DNA of 64,000 nucleotides from Acanthaster planci (Eukaryota; Echinodermata; Asteroidea; Valvatida; Acanthasteridae): NCBI RefSeq assembly GCF_001949145.1, contig NW_019091385.1, forward strand, positions 3,078,059 through 3,142,058. Direction: 5' to 3'. A program made the translations under genes and the position numbers. A model generated the notes under the pieces. It saw only the letters and a program-made list of their open reading frames with translations, was not told the origin of the DNA and searched no databases. Below, piece after piece: positions 34,701 to 48,736 of this stretch (position 1 is its first letter; the number at the start of each line of letters is the position of its first letter).

Positions 34701-37700
34701 CAGCACCATTACAGAGGTTGTTGCGTATTGCCAATGGGCACTTTTGATGGGCTGAGCGCACCCGCTCAATCATGAAATGCTCGAAAAAGAGAAAAGATGT
34801 ATCATTATTGAAATGACGAGTTCTTATTTGATGATAGGGATGGCGGTAGGAATACAATGGATTTCCGTGGTGTGCATGGTACCCACCGTGCACATCGGAC
34901 TGTAGGCCTCTATTCCAACTCTCTCCGACTCTAGGCCCAACATGATGACCGCACAGTACACCATGATGCAGCCCACTATTGTGATGTTGTTAAGGTTAGG
35001 GCTGGACAGCTTGATGAATCTTCACAAGAAGATAAAAGACAGTAAATACAATAATTTCATATTTTTCTTTGATTTTTCCATTGCTAACTCTTTGTATAGT
35101 CGCTAACAACTTTAAATTAAATTATATGCGTCATCGCCACTCGGCATAATGTTCATATTTCATCATGATAATGTTAAAACATGATACATACAAATAGTTT
35201 TTATACCACAGCATCAATTCAAGGTTTTCCCAAACATTTCAAAACTTTCCAATTACAAAATGTTTCTTACTTCGTTTTCCGGTATCTAATATTAAAGAGT
35301 AGAAACATAACGGCAAGTAGCATGCCACACGCTGCCAGCGCCGTGGTGGTGATATACGCAGCGAAGTTTATTCGAAGTCTCTGGTCAAAGACGAGTAACT
35401 TATCCACAGGGACAGTCCCTCCTAGAATGAACAAATACGAGGCGTAAGGTTTGCAGGAAGAGTTGTGTGGTATATGTGGACTTAACCTTAAGTGCCGGTT
35501 GAAAGAATCTAGGTTTCCACTCGCGTAGTTTGACCTTCCAGCTGGCAAAAAATACTGAAAAACACAAATTGCGTAATACTGATGCCACACAAATTTGTCT
35601 TGACCATAACGTAAGAATTTGATACAACGATTAAATATTAAGTTTTAATTGACGACTAAATAATTTTCTTTCAACAATCAAATGTACAGCAGTGTCCCTT
35701 GAAAAGGTGTCGTGCATGTTTTTCATTCGAAAACTCCTTGGAGATCCACTCCTGTCATTTCGGACCGAAGGCAGCATACCGCGCATGCACGGTCCCTGCT
35801 CTCTGTCGGGAAGCGCATTCCGATATCGAATTAAAACCGGTATTTTCCATCTTCTTTTCCCTTGTTGAGTCATTTTTTTGCCCGGCCTAATCCTGATGAG
35901 ATTTTTTTCTATACGTCTGGTTCATCCTCCCCAGTCATTCATGCATTCTGGAGGACGCTACTCGAGATGGTGATGAGTTAGGGGAAAGATGGATCTTGTC
36001 AGGGAGAAGACCGGGACGGTGACTGTGCTTCTTTTTAATTTGGAGACAAGCCTGTGCAGTTGAAGCCTTCACAGTGACGAAAATCAAATAGCTGTTTCTG
36101 TTTGCTCTCATTTTCGATTAACTACTTGCTTGTACATCCTTCGTTTACAAAGAACATTTGATTTGGGTTCTTTCCCACGTTTCGTGTAGTCTGCTTTCTT
36201 AGCGGAATATTCCAAATCACGTTTTGAATCACCTTGGTTTTTTTTAAATTTTAAAGAGTAATATAAACGCGCAGCGTTTGTAAGATAAAATGACGAGGCA
36301 CAACACGTCTTATTTTGAATGTTAACATGATTGTGTTCCTTTGACAGTTGAAAAAATGTAAAGAAATTCCGAAGGAGCTTTTATGGTACGAGCCATCTCG
36401 TTATCTGCTTGCACAAGGCAATTGACAGTCTTTCCCACGATACATATCTTTTCCTGACAAGGTATCCACGAATTGCGGTGTCTGGGAATGCCCTACTTTG
36501 AAGCTGATGTGCCCCAAAGCCGGGTTCACTATACTCTGTGTTCACCCAAATAGGTCAGCTTCCGCCTTCCTTTGTGAGCGGGATGGGGGATTGGCCCCAT
36601 AGTTTTTGTGCAGAGCAATAAAATCCTTCCATTTGTGTCGATTTTTTACCGAGACTTGCTGCCATCTATAGAGCGAGGTCCTGTCACCCGAGTGATGCAC
36701 TTTTAGCAGATATTCCCCGTGGTGTGAAGCCGGCAAAGTCACAAGGAGAAAAGATGTTATTTTTGAAAACGGAGCATTCCTTGCAATATTTGCCTAAGCA
36801 AGCAGATAATAACGCTAAATGCATGCGCCCAGAGACCCTTGAGTGACCAGACACGTCATGCGATACCTGCTTTCATGCGGCAATAACAAACCCGTCACTA
36901 ATTCATTCTGGTGCTCAGGGTTCTGTCTTGGGTGCTCACAAAAATGGGTTTTTGGTTTCTCTTGCCCCCTTTGATCCGTTTTCCAGAGCTCCTCACAACG
37001 GCCAGAGACTGCATTGCTTGAGTTACGCGACCAAATTATCAGTGTCGACAGTTTCATCGCTGACCCGTGAGTGCTCCGTCGGGGATTTGCGCGGGAGAAA
37101 TGCTATATTAAACATCAATGCTGTGAAATGACTGGATGCACAAAGCTTGTTGGCGGATCTTTTGATAAGAGGCGCGTATGCTTTAATAAAGTGGTTGAAC
37201 TAAGCCTTTTCACTGTGACAGCATTTGGACTCAACCCGATTAACCAAGGTTGCAAGAAAATACTAAAACAGAGAAGTTGTATTTCATCCCACGTGGGTTT
37301 TCATTACTTTTGTACTTTGCACTCTAGGTTTGTGTAACATCAACGACCCAAAGGCTGTTGGGTACTTAGGTATCGATGCATGAAAAATAATTCACACGAA
37401 GTTTTTAAGGACAGATACACGCTCCACGCAATGTATGCAATGCGTTTTGCAGTACGATACATCTATAGTGATTATTTTCACGTAGTCGCAGATGGTTTTG
37501 TGTCCCTTTTTCAATTAATAACATGTCTCCCTGCATTATAAACGTCTCTATGTGATTTTTGCGAAGCACGCTTTTACAGTGAGTTGTCTGCAGAAATTTC
37601 AACTGCCAGTCATTCTCTCAATGCACACGGCGGATCGATTTCATTCTATAGACAAACCACACCGGGCTAACACCGGCACAACACTGAACCACCTGCGCAA

Positions 37701-40700
37701 ATATACACATAAAGCTAAAAAAAATCTCATGAAAGGTCGGACAGTTTCTTTCAAGCCAAACCTCTGGTAGGCCAAACTAGCGGCCGAACCCTCAACCACC
37801 TGGACGATATGCGTTTGCACCTCTATCGAACGATTGCATATTCCATGGGACCTCTGTAAGTAATAACAAATCAGTCAAATTGCGCACCCATTTTATGACA
37901 AATATTTGATAAATTATCAGTGTGTCTCATGTATATCTGTTTAGAAACAGTAAGTACCCTTGGCTGAAATGTTTAGTTTGTGTTCAACCTCGTGCATGCT
38001 AGTAAAGCTCTTGAGCAAGGCATTAAGGTGTACAAATTTTCGTTTTGTTCACACACACAACGACGACGACGTGAAACTTTGCGCATGGCGATCGTTGGCA
38101 CTAATTTAAACTCTGCATGGCAGGTGTGACAGTCATGCTCTGTGTGTGACAAAAATCTTACCCTCCCATTGGATAGGCGTCAAATCCTGTCCCTCCAAAA
38201 CGAGGCGTCTCTCTTCGGGGAAAAATAGCGCCACCAACCTCATTACACCACCTGGAATGAGCGAAAGGCATATTAAGGGCGGGGCTTCAAGTTGACAGCA
38301 GGGCGGTCCCAGGCCAAGGGCTAACTTGGACCCAAAGGAAGACAGTTGTTTAGGTCAAAAGTGAAGAAATACAGACACACACACAAAAAAAGCAAAACAA
38401 AACTACCCCAACAACCCAACAAACAAATGAACAACCCAACAAACCAACCAACCGACCGAACGACCGACCGAACGAACGAACGAACGAACGAACAAACGAA
38501 CAAACAAACAACAAAACATTTCATTTCCAACGTTTCATTTCAATCTTAAGTTTGATGGTGCAACCATTAGGAAACGAGTGTACTACGTATTGAATTAATT
38601 TTTAACATTAAGTACACAAAATGTAGTAAGTGGAAAGGTTTGCGGTAGCACCATGCGAAGGAATATATCTCTCATGAGTATGTGTGGTTCTGAAAAGAAC
38701 CGGGAGTATACTCTGGGTCTTTAACCACGATTAGCCTGAAATTTCATCTACAAAAATGTCTCATGTCTTTGTTTTTTATATTGATGCCCGTTATAAAGGC
38801 CTCAGTACATCCTCCCCTACCCACCCGTAAACTGGGCGGTTTAACCCGTAATAAAAGACGATTCACCTTGATTCTGCCGATATGTCGTCACTCCGTAACG
38901 GTCCGGCCCCTTGAATCTGATTGGTCCCTATGAGAAGCAATACCATAGTTATCACACAATTCCATGTGAATGAAAGAAATTATAATTTCCGTCCCATCAC
39001 TGGAAAAAGGTCATTTTATTCATTACCAGTACCCTGTGAGATATGAGATAATTAATTTCGGTGAATTATATTTCTCCAACATTACCGACACTCCTATAAA
39101 TCGTATATCGGACACGATGTCCGCGTAGAGATCCCTCATTGGCCTGTTGTCATAAGTGAAGCCAGTCCCCCAGCGGCTCGCGTTGGCAATACTCGTGCTC
39201 TGATTGGCCACCTCCGTCCTGTTCAAATGATGCATGGCGGACTTGATGGTAAGAGCCATGGTCCAGATAGCGTCGTACGTGTTAGGGGCCTGGCTACCAG
39301 CGGAACGCACACCCCTCTTCAGCATCTCCACCTCAAAGGCGTGCGATGTCTGATGATAAAGGATAGATGTTTCTTGTTAGAAATGCATTTTATGATTTTA
39401 CTTGGTTGCTTCAAAATGGAGCATTAGAATACAATAGAATATAATTGAAAAAAAGCGTCGAATATTAACAGCAGAAACTGAGTTTTTAAACCCGCCGGTG
39501 ACAGTGCACCGTGGGTCATTGCAGCCGCATAGAATGCCGGGGCTAAACTTAATCCAACCATTCAACAGTGCTCAAGACGGCATCAAGCATGCCTTTTCTC
39601 CCCCTACTGAAGTGGCTCTCGTGACATCTCGTGTTTAGATGAATGATTCATTCGCGGGCGAGCTCCAAATTAGCGTGGGAAGTGCCGAAATGCCCGTCTG
39701 AAAACATAACGGGCGCGCCGTGTTACGCACCTGAATGCCATAGGGGGAAGAGCTTTTTACATGTCTAAACCTCCCACATAATGCAAGCATAGAGTGGCAA
39801 AGGCTATATGGCCGTATTTTCACGTTTGGGCTGAAAACTAATGAATGGCATTGCAGGAGTTTTGTAAAAGAGGCGAGGCACTTATTCTGTTTCAGGCGAC
39901 ATGTAGTGATTTATTACTGTGATTTTTTTCTTTACTGCGAGCCATTTATTGAATAATCGAGGTACAGCTGTAATGGATATCGTCTGTGCCTGGAGAAATG
40001 TGTTAAAAACCAGACCAGATGTACAAGAAACTAGGGAAATTTGATTTAAAAACTGGTTGAAAAACCGAATACTCCACAGTCCTCAGGGGAAATATAAGAA
40101 CTGATCGTACCGTACCCAGGTTTGTAGCTCTAAGATAAATACCCAAGTGTCGATTCCTGTATCGATTCCAGGTATATTAAACCAACATGCGATCGGAATC
40201 GATTTTTTTTCGAAACTCTGAGAAGTTGAAGTGTTTGTACTAGTAACTCGAGATATTGGTGCTCTTGACACCTGCAAAGCGGGATTACAGTAATTGCTGT
40301 ATATTAAGTGAGCTACGTATCGATAGTATACATAAAAGTCTGCCGTCTGCATTTCAGATGTCCACTGCCATCGCTTTCGGTTATTTTTGCTCTTTTCCTC
40401 ATTTCTCTGTCGCTCTCATTAGTTCTTCTGTTTCCATCAGGTTCACCCACATACAAGCAAGAAGACTTCCAGGAGCAAGGGTATTGAAACAGAAGCAGAA
40501 GCGGGATGAACTCACAAGTCCCGAGATGGAACTTCGGTTGTCAATATTGATATCAAGGCTGTCGATGGCAAAGTAGCCCTCCGCCACTTCGGCTAAGTCC
40601 TCCGCAGAGCAATCCGTGTCCGCTTCGGCCCGCCACCACTCCCTCTGGAACCAGCCCGGCAAAATCCACACGTACTTGGGCCCGTACATGTTGATTTTGT

Positions 40701-43700
40701 GAGCCTAGTCGGAAACAGACAGGAAATTGAGGAGCAAAACTAATTAAATGGTCTTTTTTTAAACAGATATCTAGTGCAACGAAAGTTCCTCGGCAGCACC
40801 AATACGATGTTAGTTTGTCAAAAATTTAGCTCTTATCAAGGAAATATATTGATTCCCCATACCACTCACAAACCTGACCATAAACTACAGGGACAGAGTC
40901 TCTCACCTCACAGAAGACAGCTCTTGCCGTTCTTTCTTGAAAGCTACCTATGATTATGCGTGCATCTTGTTCCTTTAAAGACAAAACACGATTTGAAAAG
41001 TGAAACTAATGCCTTTTATAGGTTAACATTTGATGTAAAATGCGTGTAATCAGGAAGTTCTGTCATGCTTACTTTATGAGCGGTATGCTCCAAACCACTC
41101 CCATCTACCATTCTGATCTAGAAGTTCGTTGCCACTAACTTCATCGATGCACTCTATATGTCAACCTACCAACTCACAACTCGTAATGATGTAGACAAAA
41201 TCGAATTGCCGGTACTTTTGCTTGTTCCATCCATCATTCACAAAAGAAAACCCCGCTTTTCTTGCAATTCAACCTGTGAACGCAAGGTAAATCTATGTGG
41301 GGTACATGTTGCTTGTGGAAATCATGTGAATACTGCAACTTCCAATTTTTTTTTCAAAATGATGGATACCTCCATTTTAACAAAAAGCGGGCCAAAATTC
41401 AACCCAATTAAGAACAACCGAAGGAAATGTGTGCTTTCCATTCACACTCGGCTTCCTCATAGCGCAGACGTGATTTGTTCCTCCGTTAAGCACCGCTGAC
41501 AACGTCTGGACGGGCCTTACGGCACGAGCCTCACTCCGCAACACAAGAAAACAAGGCGGATGACGCTCCATTGAGGGACAGGGGATTTCGTGCCGATACC
41601 AGGCAACCCTCGACACCGCGCTAGAGGTTTTTTCTAGAAACACGGTAGCTCCTTATCGGGTAATTGCTGCCGTTTGATTATTGCCTAGGTGATGAGGGAG
41701 CCGTCGCCTCCCTCTGCGACTCCTTCTGCTACTTCGCTGGTACCTGGCGATGACAACTTCCGATAAATTGTGCTAAAGTCCACGTTAACGTTAATGCGTG
41801 CACGTTGTAGTGTTAGATAATGATTTTTCCCATTTTCAACGTCATCTTCCAAAACAAACACTAATAGCACCATCTAATGTGACCGAATGTCTTCATTGCT
41901 TGAAAGGATATCTGGAGTATGGAATAAAACGAAGCACATCAGCCTTAGATAATAACTACACATAACCTTATATAGATTTAGGTGGTAGATCTGATCTATT
42001 TTCAAGTACGCAAGAAAAATTACCCTAGATTTCTGATTCATTCTTCATATTAATGTGCATGATACTTTCCGGGCATTCATTTCATTAATTTAGTCCAAAG
42101 TGATACGTAGATCATTCTTACATTGTATACGATTATCCCTGCACGCCTGTCCGGTTGTATTTTCAAGGGAGTGGCATGTTTGCTTCGTTTCCAGCTCATG
42201 TTCCGTAAAAATGCGTAGCAAAGTTTGAGAACCAGTGCACTGCCACGAATATGATACGCTCCAACCACTGAGATCCGTCAAGAGACGGTATCCGCCCTCC
42301 CAGGGCAGTGCATCGTGGTATCTAGGAAACCCTGCACCTCACCTGGAGTTGCTGCATCTTGGCTGCGAGGTCGTCCTCTGTGTTGAGTGAGGCCGAGATC
42401 GTAATGTTGCTCGACGATTGCAGGTAGCGTGTCAGATCGGAGAGTGCCTTCAGGGAACAAATCATAAACTTTACGAATAAAAAAAAAAAGAAATACGCCA
42501 TACGTTCTGCAAATGACGGAACATCACGAACCCCCGCACAACCCCTTAAACAATGGCTTCTTTCTGTAAAATTTGATATTTGCACACCGGTAGCAAATAG
42601 GTCATAGCTATATGCACGGCCACAGACGTGGTCGTGCTTGGTGAATATAGCGGATGCCCCTAAGCACATTTGAGAATACTACCCAAGCTTCGTGTGTATA
42701 TATTTGCAGTCTTTCTCATTTCTGAATGTCGGCAGGTATAGTGCCGTCTTAGAGGAAAAGCCAGGGCCTCTTTCAGTCGTAAGTCGCCCACGAGTAGTAC
42801 TTATTCGAACAGCCGAGCATTTTGATTTAACTGAGCCAAAAATGCTTACATTATACGAATTAATATTTGAGATTCATGGATTATCTGATACAAATACAGA
42901 TACAAATGTATTCTTCGTAGCTGCCTGATCGTCGTCGCGATAGTAGCATAGCAAGTTGAATTTGTCAAACCCTGTGGTTTGCCACCTTAATAACACTGCA
43001 AGATCGAGTTGCCTACGGAAAAGCGAAAACTCAACTTTTTTTTCTTCTTATATGCTTGAATCAACATACCCTAGCATTCCATATGCCAAATAACGAAATG
43101 TCACATTTTAATTTTTATCTTATTCTGTATTGGGAATCAGATTTGAGATATTTACGAATAAACTGATCATAAAATGCATAACTCATTGAGATTTTTGTTG
43201 GGACTAGACTGACACTTTTCTGGAAAAACAGGCATTAATTATGGAAATATGGACACATTTTAAAACATCTAGGAGCAATCGCGTAATCTATCATTGAGCG
43301 AAGTAACGTAACCACTTCATTAAGGGCTACATATATGTTTTCAATCCCTCATTAATGTGTGTACGAAATCCCATCAACAGTACATACTTCACACGGGCAA
43401 TTTGAAGCAGTAGGCTCAAGTGAGACAAATGGCGTGTGCGTGCACATTCCGGCGGCGCACGCTCGCCAAAGGCCTACGCAAACCCAACCCACACAACACT
43501 CTGCAAAGGTATGACTTACCGAGATGATTCCCACGTTTTGAAGCCTCCCCAGGGCACACGATAGGAGATAGGGTGATATTTTGATTGTCATTTTCACACC
43601 AAATGCTGTGATCCCTGGCATTGATTGAGGTTCTGAAAAGTGGACAAGCTTGTCCCGGTTTATTTTGGGGTCGGGAAACCACAAATGAGACCTCACACGC

Positions 43701-46700
43701 CGGGCAGCTCATGCCTTCTCGCGTCATTTTTTGCCTTTATTTCTCATATGGCGGAATCCAGATGGAAACCATCAATGCTTGAAGCAAATAACGACTCCTT
43801 AGAAACGCAATCCACTTTGCAATTTAATGTAAGTTTTCCCCTTTGTTAGTCTTTGTATTATTTTAGTTAGTGACGAGCACCCTCCTTCAAACAAAAATAT
43901 ACAGTGTATAATGCACCATTCGGCCATTTGTGCTTGTCTTGACTTTAATATGGACATTTTGGCTTTTCAAAGATCGCTTTTACAGCTTAACGTGATCTTG
44001 TCTTGATATTTGAATTTTAAACAGACTAACTAAAAGGTAATGAGCCTTTATCGTTTAATATGACGATATCAAAATGAATTTTACCAGATTGTTGAAGGGG
44101 GCGGCCGAATTTAGCCAAGTTAGAAACAGTATACAATCAATATTTGAAATGTGTTTTCTAACTGGCCATACCGGGGTACCTTTTTTCATGAATTAGACTC
44201 GTATCGTCCCCCACCTTAAGGTTACTTCAATTTGATCTACATCTTGGTTTCTTTCGAAGTACTTTCACAATTACCTGATGCAAAGGAGAAAGTCCGAGCA
44301 AAACCCACAGATGCTTTGGTGGGTTTTGAGTTAAAACCATACCAAGCGGAACATACGCTGTGCCTGCTCAGAAGCAATCGAGCCAACACCTGGCTTGAGA
44401 CTTTCCGATCCAAATCCATTATATCAGAGTGAGAATGTGCTATTGTCACAACGTAGACTCGATGGACGGCAATCAGGTTTTGAATGAGTGATCCACGACT
44501 ACCCAAATCAAATGATGTAACACCACAGAACACCTGGTCAGGTTGATGTGGATTTAGAATGAAAACAAATATGAGTCCCTGTGGTTTTCCACCAGTTATT
44601 GTATAGGCCTATATCAACTAAGAAATCTAATATAAATAATAAAAAATAGTGCTTATTCACATGTTCCTTTTTCTCCTGCCTATCTAAAGGAGCGTACACT
44701 TTTTAGTCGGACCTCTTAAAGAGGAGATCGGTGACGTTTCACTTTAGGTACGGATGTGACGCATCCAATGACATATGAAAAAAAGGAATACAATTCTTTA
44801 GCGGCGCGTTATGGGTCTGTATACCGTTGGCTTAATTAATGAAATAAAGGCGTACCTATCGTGGTGCTTGCGCCCCACACGTCAAGACTTGTTCCAAGGG
44901 AATAAGAAAAATGAAAAAGACTGCTAACGCTAGCCTAAATCAGAATTCACTCTCAATACATGTAGTTGAAAAATTAGACGATGTCCGTTTGTGCTACCAG
45001 ACAAATGCAACTTATACGCCACTCGTTATTGAATTTTGCCTCGCGCTCGCGAAATTGGGTCACATCGACAAAAACGAAACCAACACTGACTGACGAAAAA
45101 AGCAGCGGGAAATTAAAGACCTAGTGAACGATAACAACAAGTTGACTATCATGCACGGCCGCAGGGCAAAATGGAGCGCAATTTCATTCTAAACTCGGAT
45201 CAGTCGTTGTATCGGATGGCTTACCAACTTTGGCCCAGCGCCCGGCGGGTACAAAGGAAAAAAGAAAGGAAGCCGGGATGAAAGATTGTCCTCCTCTTCA
45301 GGACTTGGAGGAGGGAACTGTATGATGCGGGATGTAGGCTAATAGATGCCCTCAGTGCCTCCCTAGGCCCGGAGTAAAGGTTAAGACGTAATGCATGGAC
45401 TGATATTACTACGATATAGGGCTCACAGACAATACGTTTCCGTTTATGTGAGAAATGGGGCCACCCATCGGATGCCGGTTGCTATCTGCGGGCAACTTTA
45501 GAACGACTTGGGGACTGCTTCCTCGCTTCGTAGCAGCAAACATGTTGTCTTCTCCGCTGAGTATAATGAGCAAGATCTCTAATAAACACAAACGGTACAA
45601 AGAAGTCATTTATCTGAACTCTGCGTGAACAAGGCAGCAGCTCATTTTTGCTAAATGGTTTTCAGTTTCATCGGAACGTTAACGCAGCCGAGAAAAATAA
45701 GAACTTAAGTTAGGATATTAAATATGAAAACAAGGATACCGTTTATCTGTGGTAACCATGGCATACACGATATGAAACAGCCAGACGATCACGTGGTTGA
45801 GCAATATATAAGTTTCTCCATAGCTGGAAAAGCCCTTGTGTTGTTTTCACGCATTAGAAAACATCACTGACGTTAGAGCTTTTCCCGCCAAGATTAATGC
45901 CGTTCGTGAGGCGATCAATCAAACTATCCGCGGTGGGGGCCGGGGTGATGTAGAGGACTATAAAAAGCGGCACGATTATAAATTGCGCTGGAACGGTTGA
46001 GAGGGCTTGTGGAATTGGCTAAAATGCTTGCTCAGTCTCCGCGGAATATCCTGACCCTCACATAAACACTTGGTGAATTTGTCCAGATACTGATATAAGC
46101 AGTCGCCTCTCTGCATTAACGAGAGGAAAGCTCGTGAAGATATGACTGGCGCCGCGCTGAACAAACCCTCGGTCTCTTTGTCAAGTTTGCCTGAGTTGGT
46201 ATCCGACCAGTCAGTGCTTGAGTTCAGTTCGCATCTTTTTCAGTTCGTTTTATTTCGAAACAGTTCGAGTAGTCGATGGAATGGTACGCACTTTACGTCC
46301 AAGTAGTACAAATAAAATTCCTTGAATAACTTCCAGACATCTGTTTTGCTGAATACTATCATGTGAACCTTCCCATATCCGACAATATCACTGTCTTCCC
46401 GGGCTTTCTTACTCACCAATGAGAACATCTCCTCCTCTTCTATCAGACTAGCAATCTCGTACCATCCAAAGTACTCCATGAAGGCCGCCTTGGCTGCATT
46501 GTGGGAAGAATCGGGGGACACCGTCCTAAAGAAAGTCGGGTAAAACTCCCTGTCGGTGAGCGTCACTGATGTTGCGCCATAAGATACCTATATGCACGTT
46601 AAAATTGGATCAGCAGCTTTAAAAGAACATTACATTATTGTACACAGCCAACACAGTATAAGATCAGTAGATCCCATCCAAGGCAGCTTTTCAAAAGTTT

Positions 46701-48736
46701 GCAAATTTACCTTCCGACTATGGTATGAGCCCCAAAGGTCGATACAGAAATTGCTCTAAAGCAAATTGTCGAGTGTCGCGCATTAAAGGAGCTCTTACAA
46801 TTTCTTGTATTAATACATTATCGGTTGTTAATAAAATCCAGCCAGTTTAGCCCAAGCACGTGGGCAGGATTTCGCCGCGTTCTTGTGTTATGCGCCTTGC
46901 CCGGCCTACATAACGATTACCCCACGGCATCCCACCATGCTGCACGCGTAGTTCATGTGCACGTGCCAGATGGATGATATTTTGAAAGACGCGGGGTGCA
47001 CGTTACGTGAACCAATTTCTATCAGAAAGACACGGCTGGGTGCACGGCGCGCATGGGCATCCCCGCACGTGTGACACGTAACATCAGATTAAAGACAGCA
47101 CGAATTGAAGCAGGGCAAATGCAACATGAGCAGGCGTATTGCTTGAGATGACCATCCTGACAAAAAGCATCAAGATCATGTAAGTTACTTTGAGGGAAAC
47201 TGACAACACCTTTTTAAAAGAAGGCAAAGTTTGTTGAACAGGGTTCATTTGAAGTGGGTCAATATATCAACTGACCAGACTTATGCACAAACTTTTTTTG
47301 TCAAGCATTGGTCTCATTATCATCAAAATTAACCAACAGCGGGTGTAAAGTAATAATATCAATTTCTTTGATGTCTATTACGATGTTTTAGGACAATATT
47401 GGGGGACGAGTGACTTACTGAGATTTCCCAGCCATTCAAAAGTGAACAACAAAGCCTAGGCACAAAATGTGTCTGACACAAAATCATGAAGATAAGGTGG
47501 AAAAGTGAGATGCCGTGTGAAATGTCCTTTTTCACTTTGAACATCTCTAGAAATGATAAGATTGCTATGTGAATTTATAGCAATAAGAATGGTGATAATT
47601 TTTCAAACTGCAAGCACGTAAGAGGTGATACGTTCGAAGAAAGCCCATTGGGCCGGCGATTGCGTGAAACTCGTACGCCCTGTCCATTTTATTGAATACA
47701 ACAGGTGACAGCAGAATTAAACACTGGGAGGGAAAGAATGCCAGTTGATAGGGGGATAACGAGTACGGCCGTGTTGCTTGATGGGATGAGACACTTTGCC
47801 GGCCGATTACCTTCAGAATATGCACCAGCGGAAAGTTATTGCCGCCTCAATACAACACGACACACAAGCACTCCAATTCTTCACCGATGGGAAGATCGTA
47901 TCCAATTAGCTCATTGAGATCGCCCAACGCGGAAATCGTTTCTGAGTGAATGAAGTTGTTTCTGGATCGCTGGATACGATAAGACATTGGGCGCAATGAA
48001 GCGTAGATTAGACCAAACAGAGTTTGACAATGATGGAATATGTCACACGAATTATTTACTAGACAATGATAATGGATCGGGATTAAAAGCGTCTGGCAAA
48101 CACCATGCGGTAAATTTCGGTGCCGAGCGCACATAAGGTCATTACTGGGCATTCGCTTTTTTTTCATCGAAATTGTTACAGTTGGCCATGTTGTAAAAGA
48201 ACACACCCACTTCCCCAAAGTACAAATTCATGAATATATGGGAGAACTCTTTGCCTTCCTATTGCTAGTCCAAACATTTAAATTCTGCACTTCATAAGTC
48301 CCCTTTCCAGCGACTCTATTGGTACGACTGATACCCAAGTTGATGGCTTCGTTTTCAGCGGTTGATTATTCTTCTCAGCGCATTGATTTCAGTGCCCATA
48401 GCAGCATGTATCATTAAATCATGCTATTGGTTTCTCCGTCTGGTTTAATTTGTGTCTTAATATCGGTCATTAAACTGTCGGGTTTGTGAACCTTAAAAGT
48501 TCTTTTTAACATGTTCCCAAACGGGCCTTCACTCTGACCATGCATGTGTGGTCAGATCTCGGCATTCCCCCATCCGACTTATATTTGTCAGCACTTACCA
48601 TGACGAGGTTCCAGTAGGGTACGATCTGCGCGATGTGTTTGGACACCTCGGAGCATTGGCTGCCCAGCAGCATGGTCATCTGGGGCTTACGATAGAGCTG
48701 ATCGAAGAGGGCGTCTGCGGCTATCCCGGGATGGCA
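30991..48736 (-). CDS. GABA-B receptor subunit 2-like GPCR (5' end not found)
   Basis: Exons in coding order: 48599-48736, 46417-46587, 42343-42447, 40907-40972, 40516-40704, 39086-39349, 38867-38927, 35487-35554 (uncertain), 35271-35421, 34887-35019, 34487-34603, 33841-33963, 32626-32805, 32263-32418, 31850-32020, 30991-31740 (TGA). About 945 residues are visible. The first ten or so exons give the Venus-flytrap domain (YPTFFRTVSPDSSHN, DARIIIGSFQER, MYGPKYVWILPGW, TYDAIWTMAL). Seven membrane helices follow. The extracellular disulphide Cys pair is present (SPMCT and LEVCRSE). YAYKGLLLLFG and IPALNDSHYI point to subunit 2 (GABBR2) rather than subunit 1. The tail has a coiled coil (LDNRIAELEAQLRLLS), expected for heterodimer pairing. 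Signal peptide and start of lobe 1 are missing. One exon junction (35487/35421) has a phase conflict. GABA binding is not implied. Confidence 0.93.
34887..35019 (-). CDS. GABA-B receptor-like gene, exon with TM2 and start of extracellular loop 1
   Basis: Codes FIKLSSPNLNNITIVGC, the second membrane helix and a loop ending SPMCT. Its Cys is the conserved partner of the loop-2 Cys (LEVCRSE, exon 32626-32805). The previous exon ends in phase 2 (AA before GTAAGA), which joins correctly to the first A here. The S-P-N-L-N-N string matches the loop 1 region of animal GABA-B subunits. Confidence 0.92.
35271..35554 (-). CDS. GABA-B receptor-like gene: end of ligand domain to TM1, exon structure uncertain
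   Basis: 35421-35271 codes GGTVPVDKLLVFDQRL and the first membrane helix (FAAYITTTALAACGMLLAVM). Upstream, 35554-35487 codes SWKVKLREWKP in another frame, matching the EVKVGEY-type strand of GABBR2. TTAAG/GTTAAG and TTCTAG/GAGGG look like a donor and acceptor enclosing a 65-bp intron, but the phases differ by one base. If there is no intron, an open frame runs through, yet it does not fit the phase of exon 38867-38927. A one-base indel in this allele or assembly would explain it. Confidence 0.6.
38405..38516. repeat. Degenerate tetranucleotide microsatellite
   Basis: Runs of CAAC/AACC, CGAC and then GAAC repeats grade into CAAA repeats. The open frames on both strands here are simple-repeat artefacts. 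It lies in an intron of the GABA-B receptor-like gene. Confidence 0.85.

Noticed and set aside
35422-35486. Continuous open frame through the candidate 65-bp intron of the receptor
   Set aside because: It would insert residues absent from the family and does not match the phase of the preceding exon; kept only as an alternative.
38321-38549. Open frames on both strands rich in Phe/Val/Arg or Asn/Thr/Pro
   Set aside because: They are translations of a degenerate tetranucleotide repeat.
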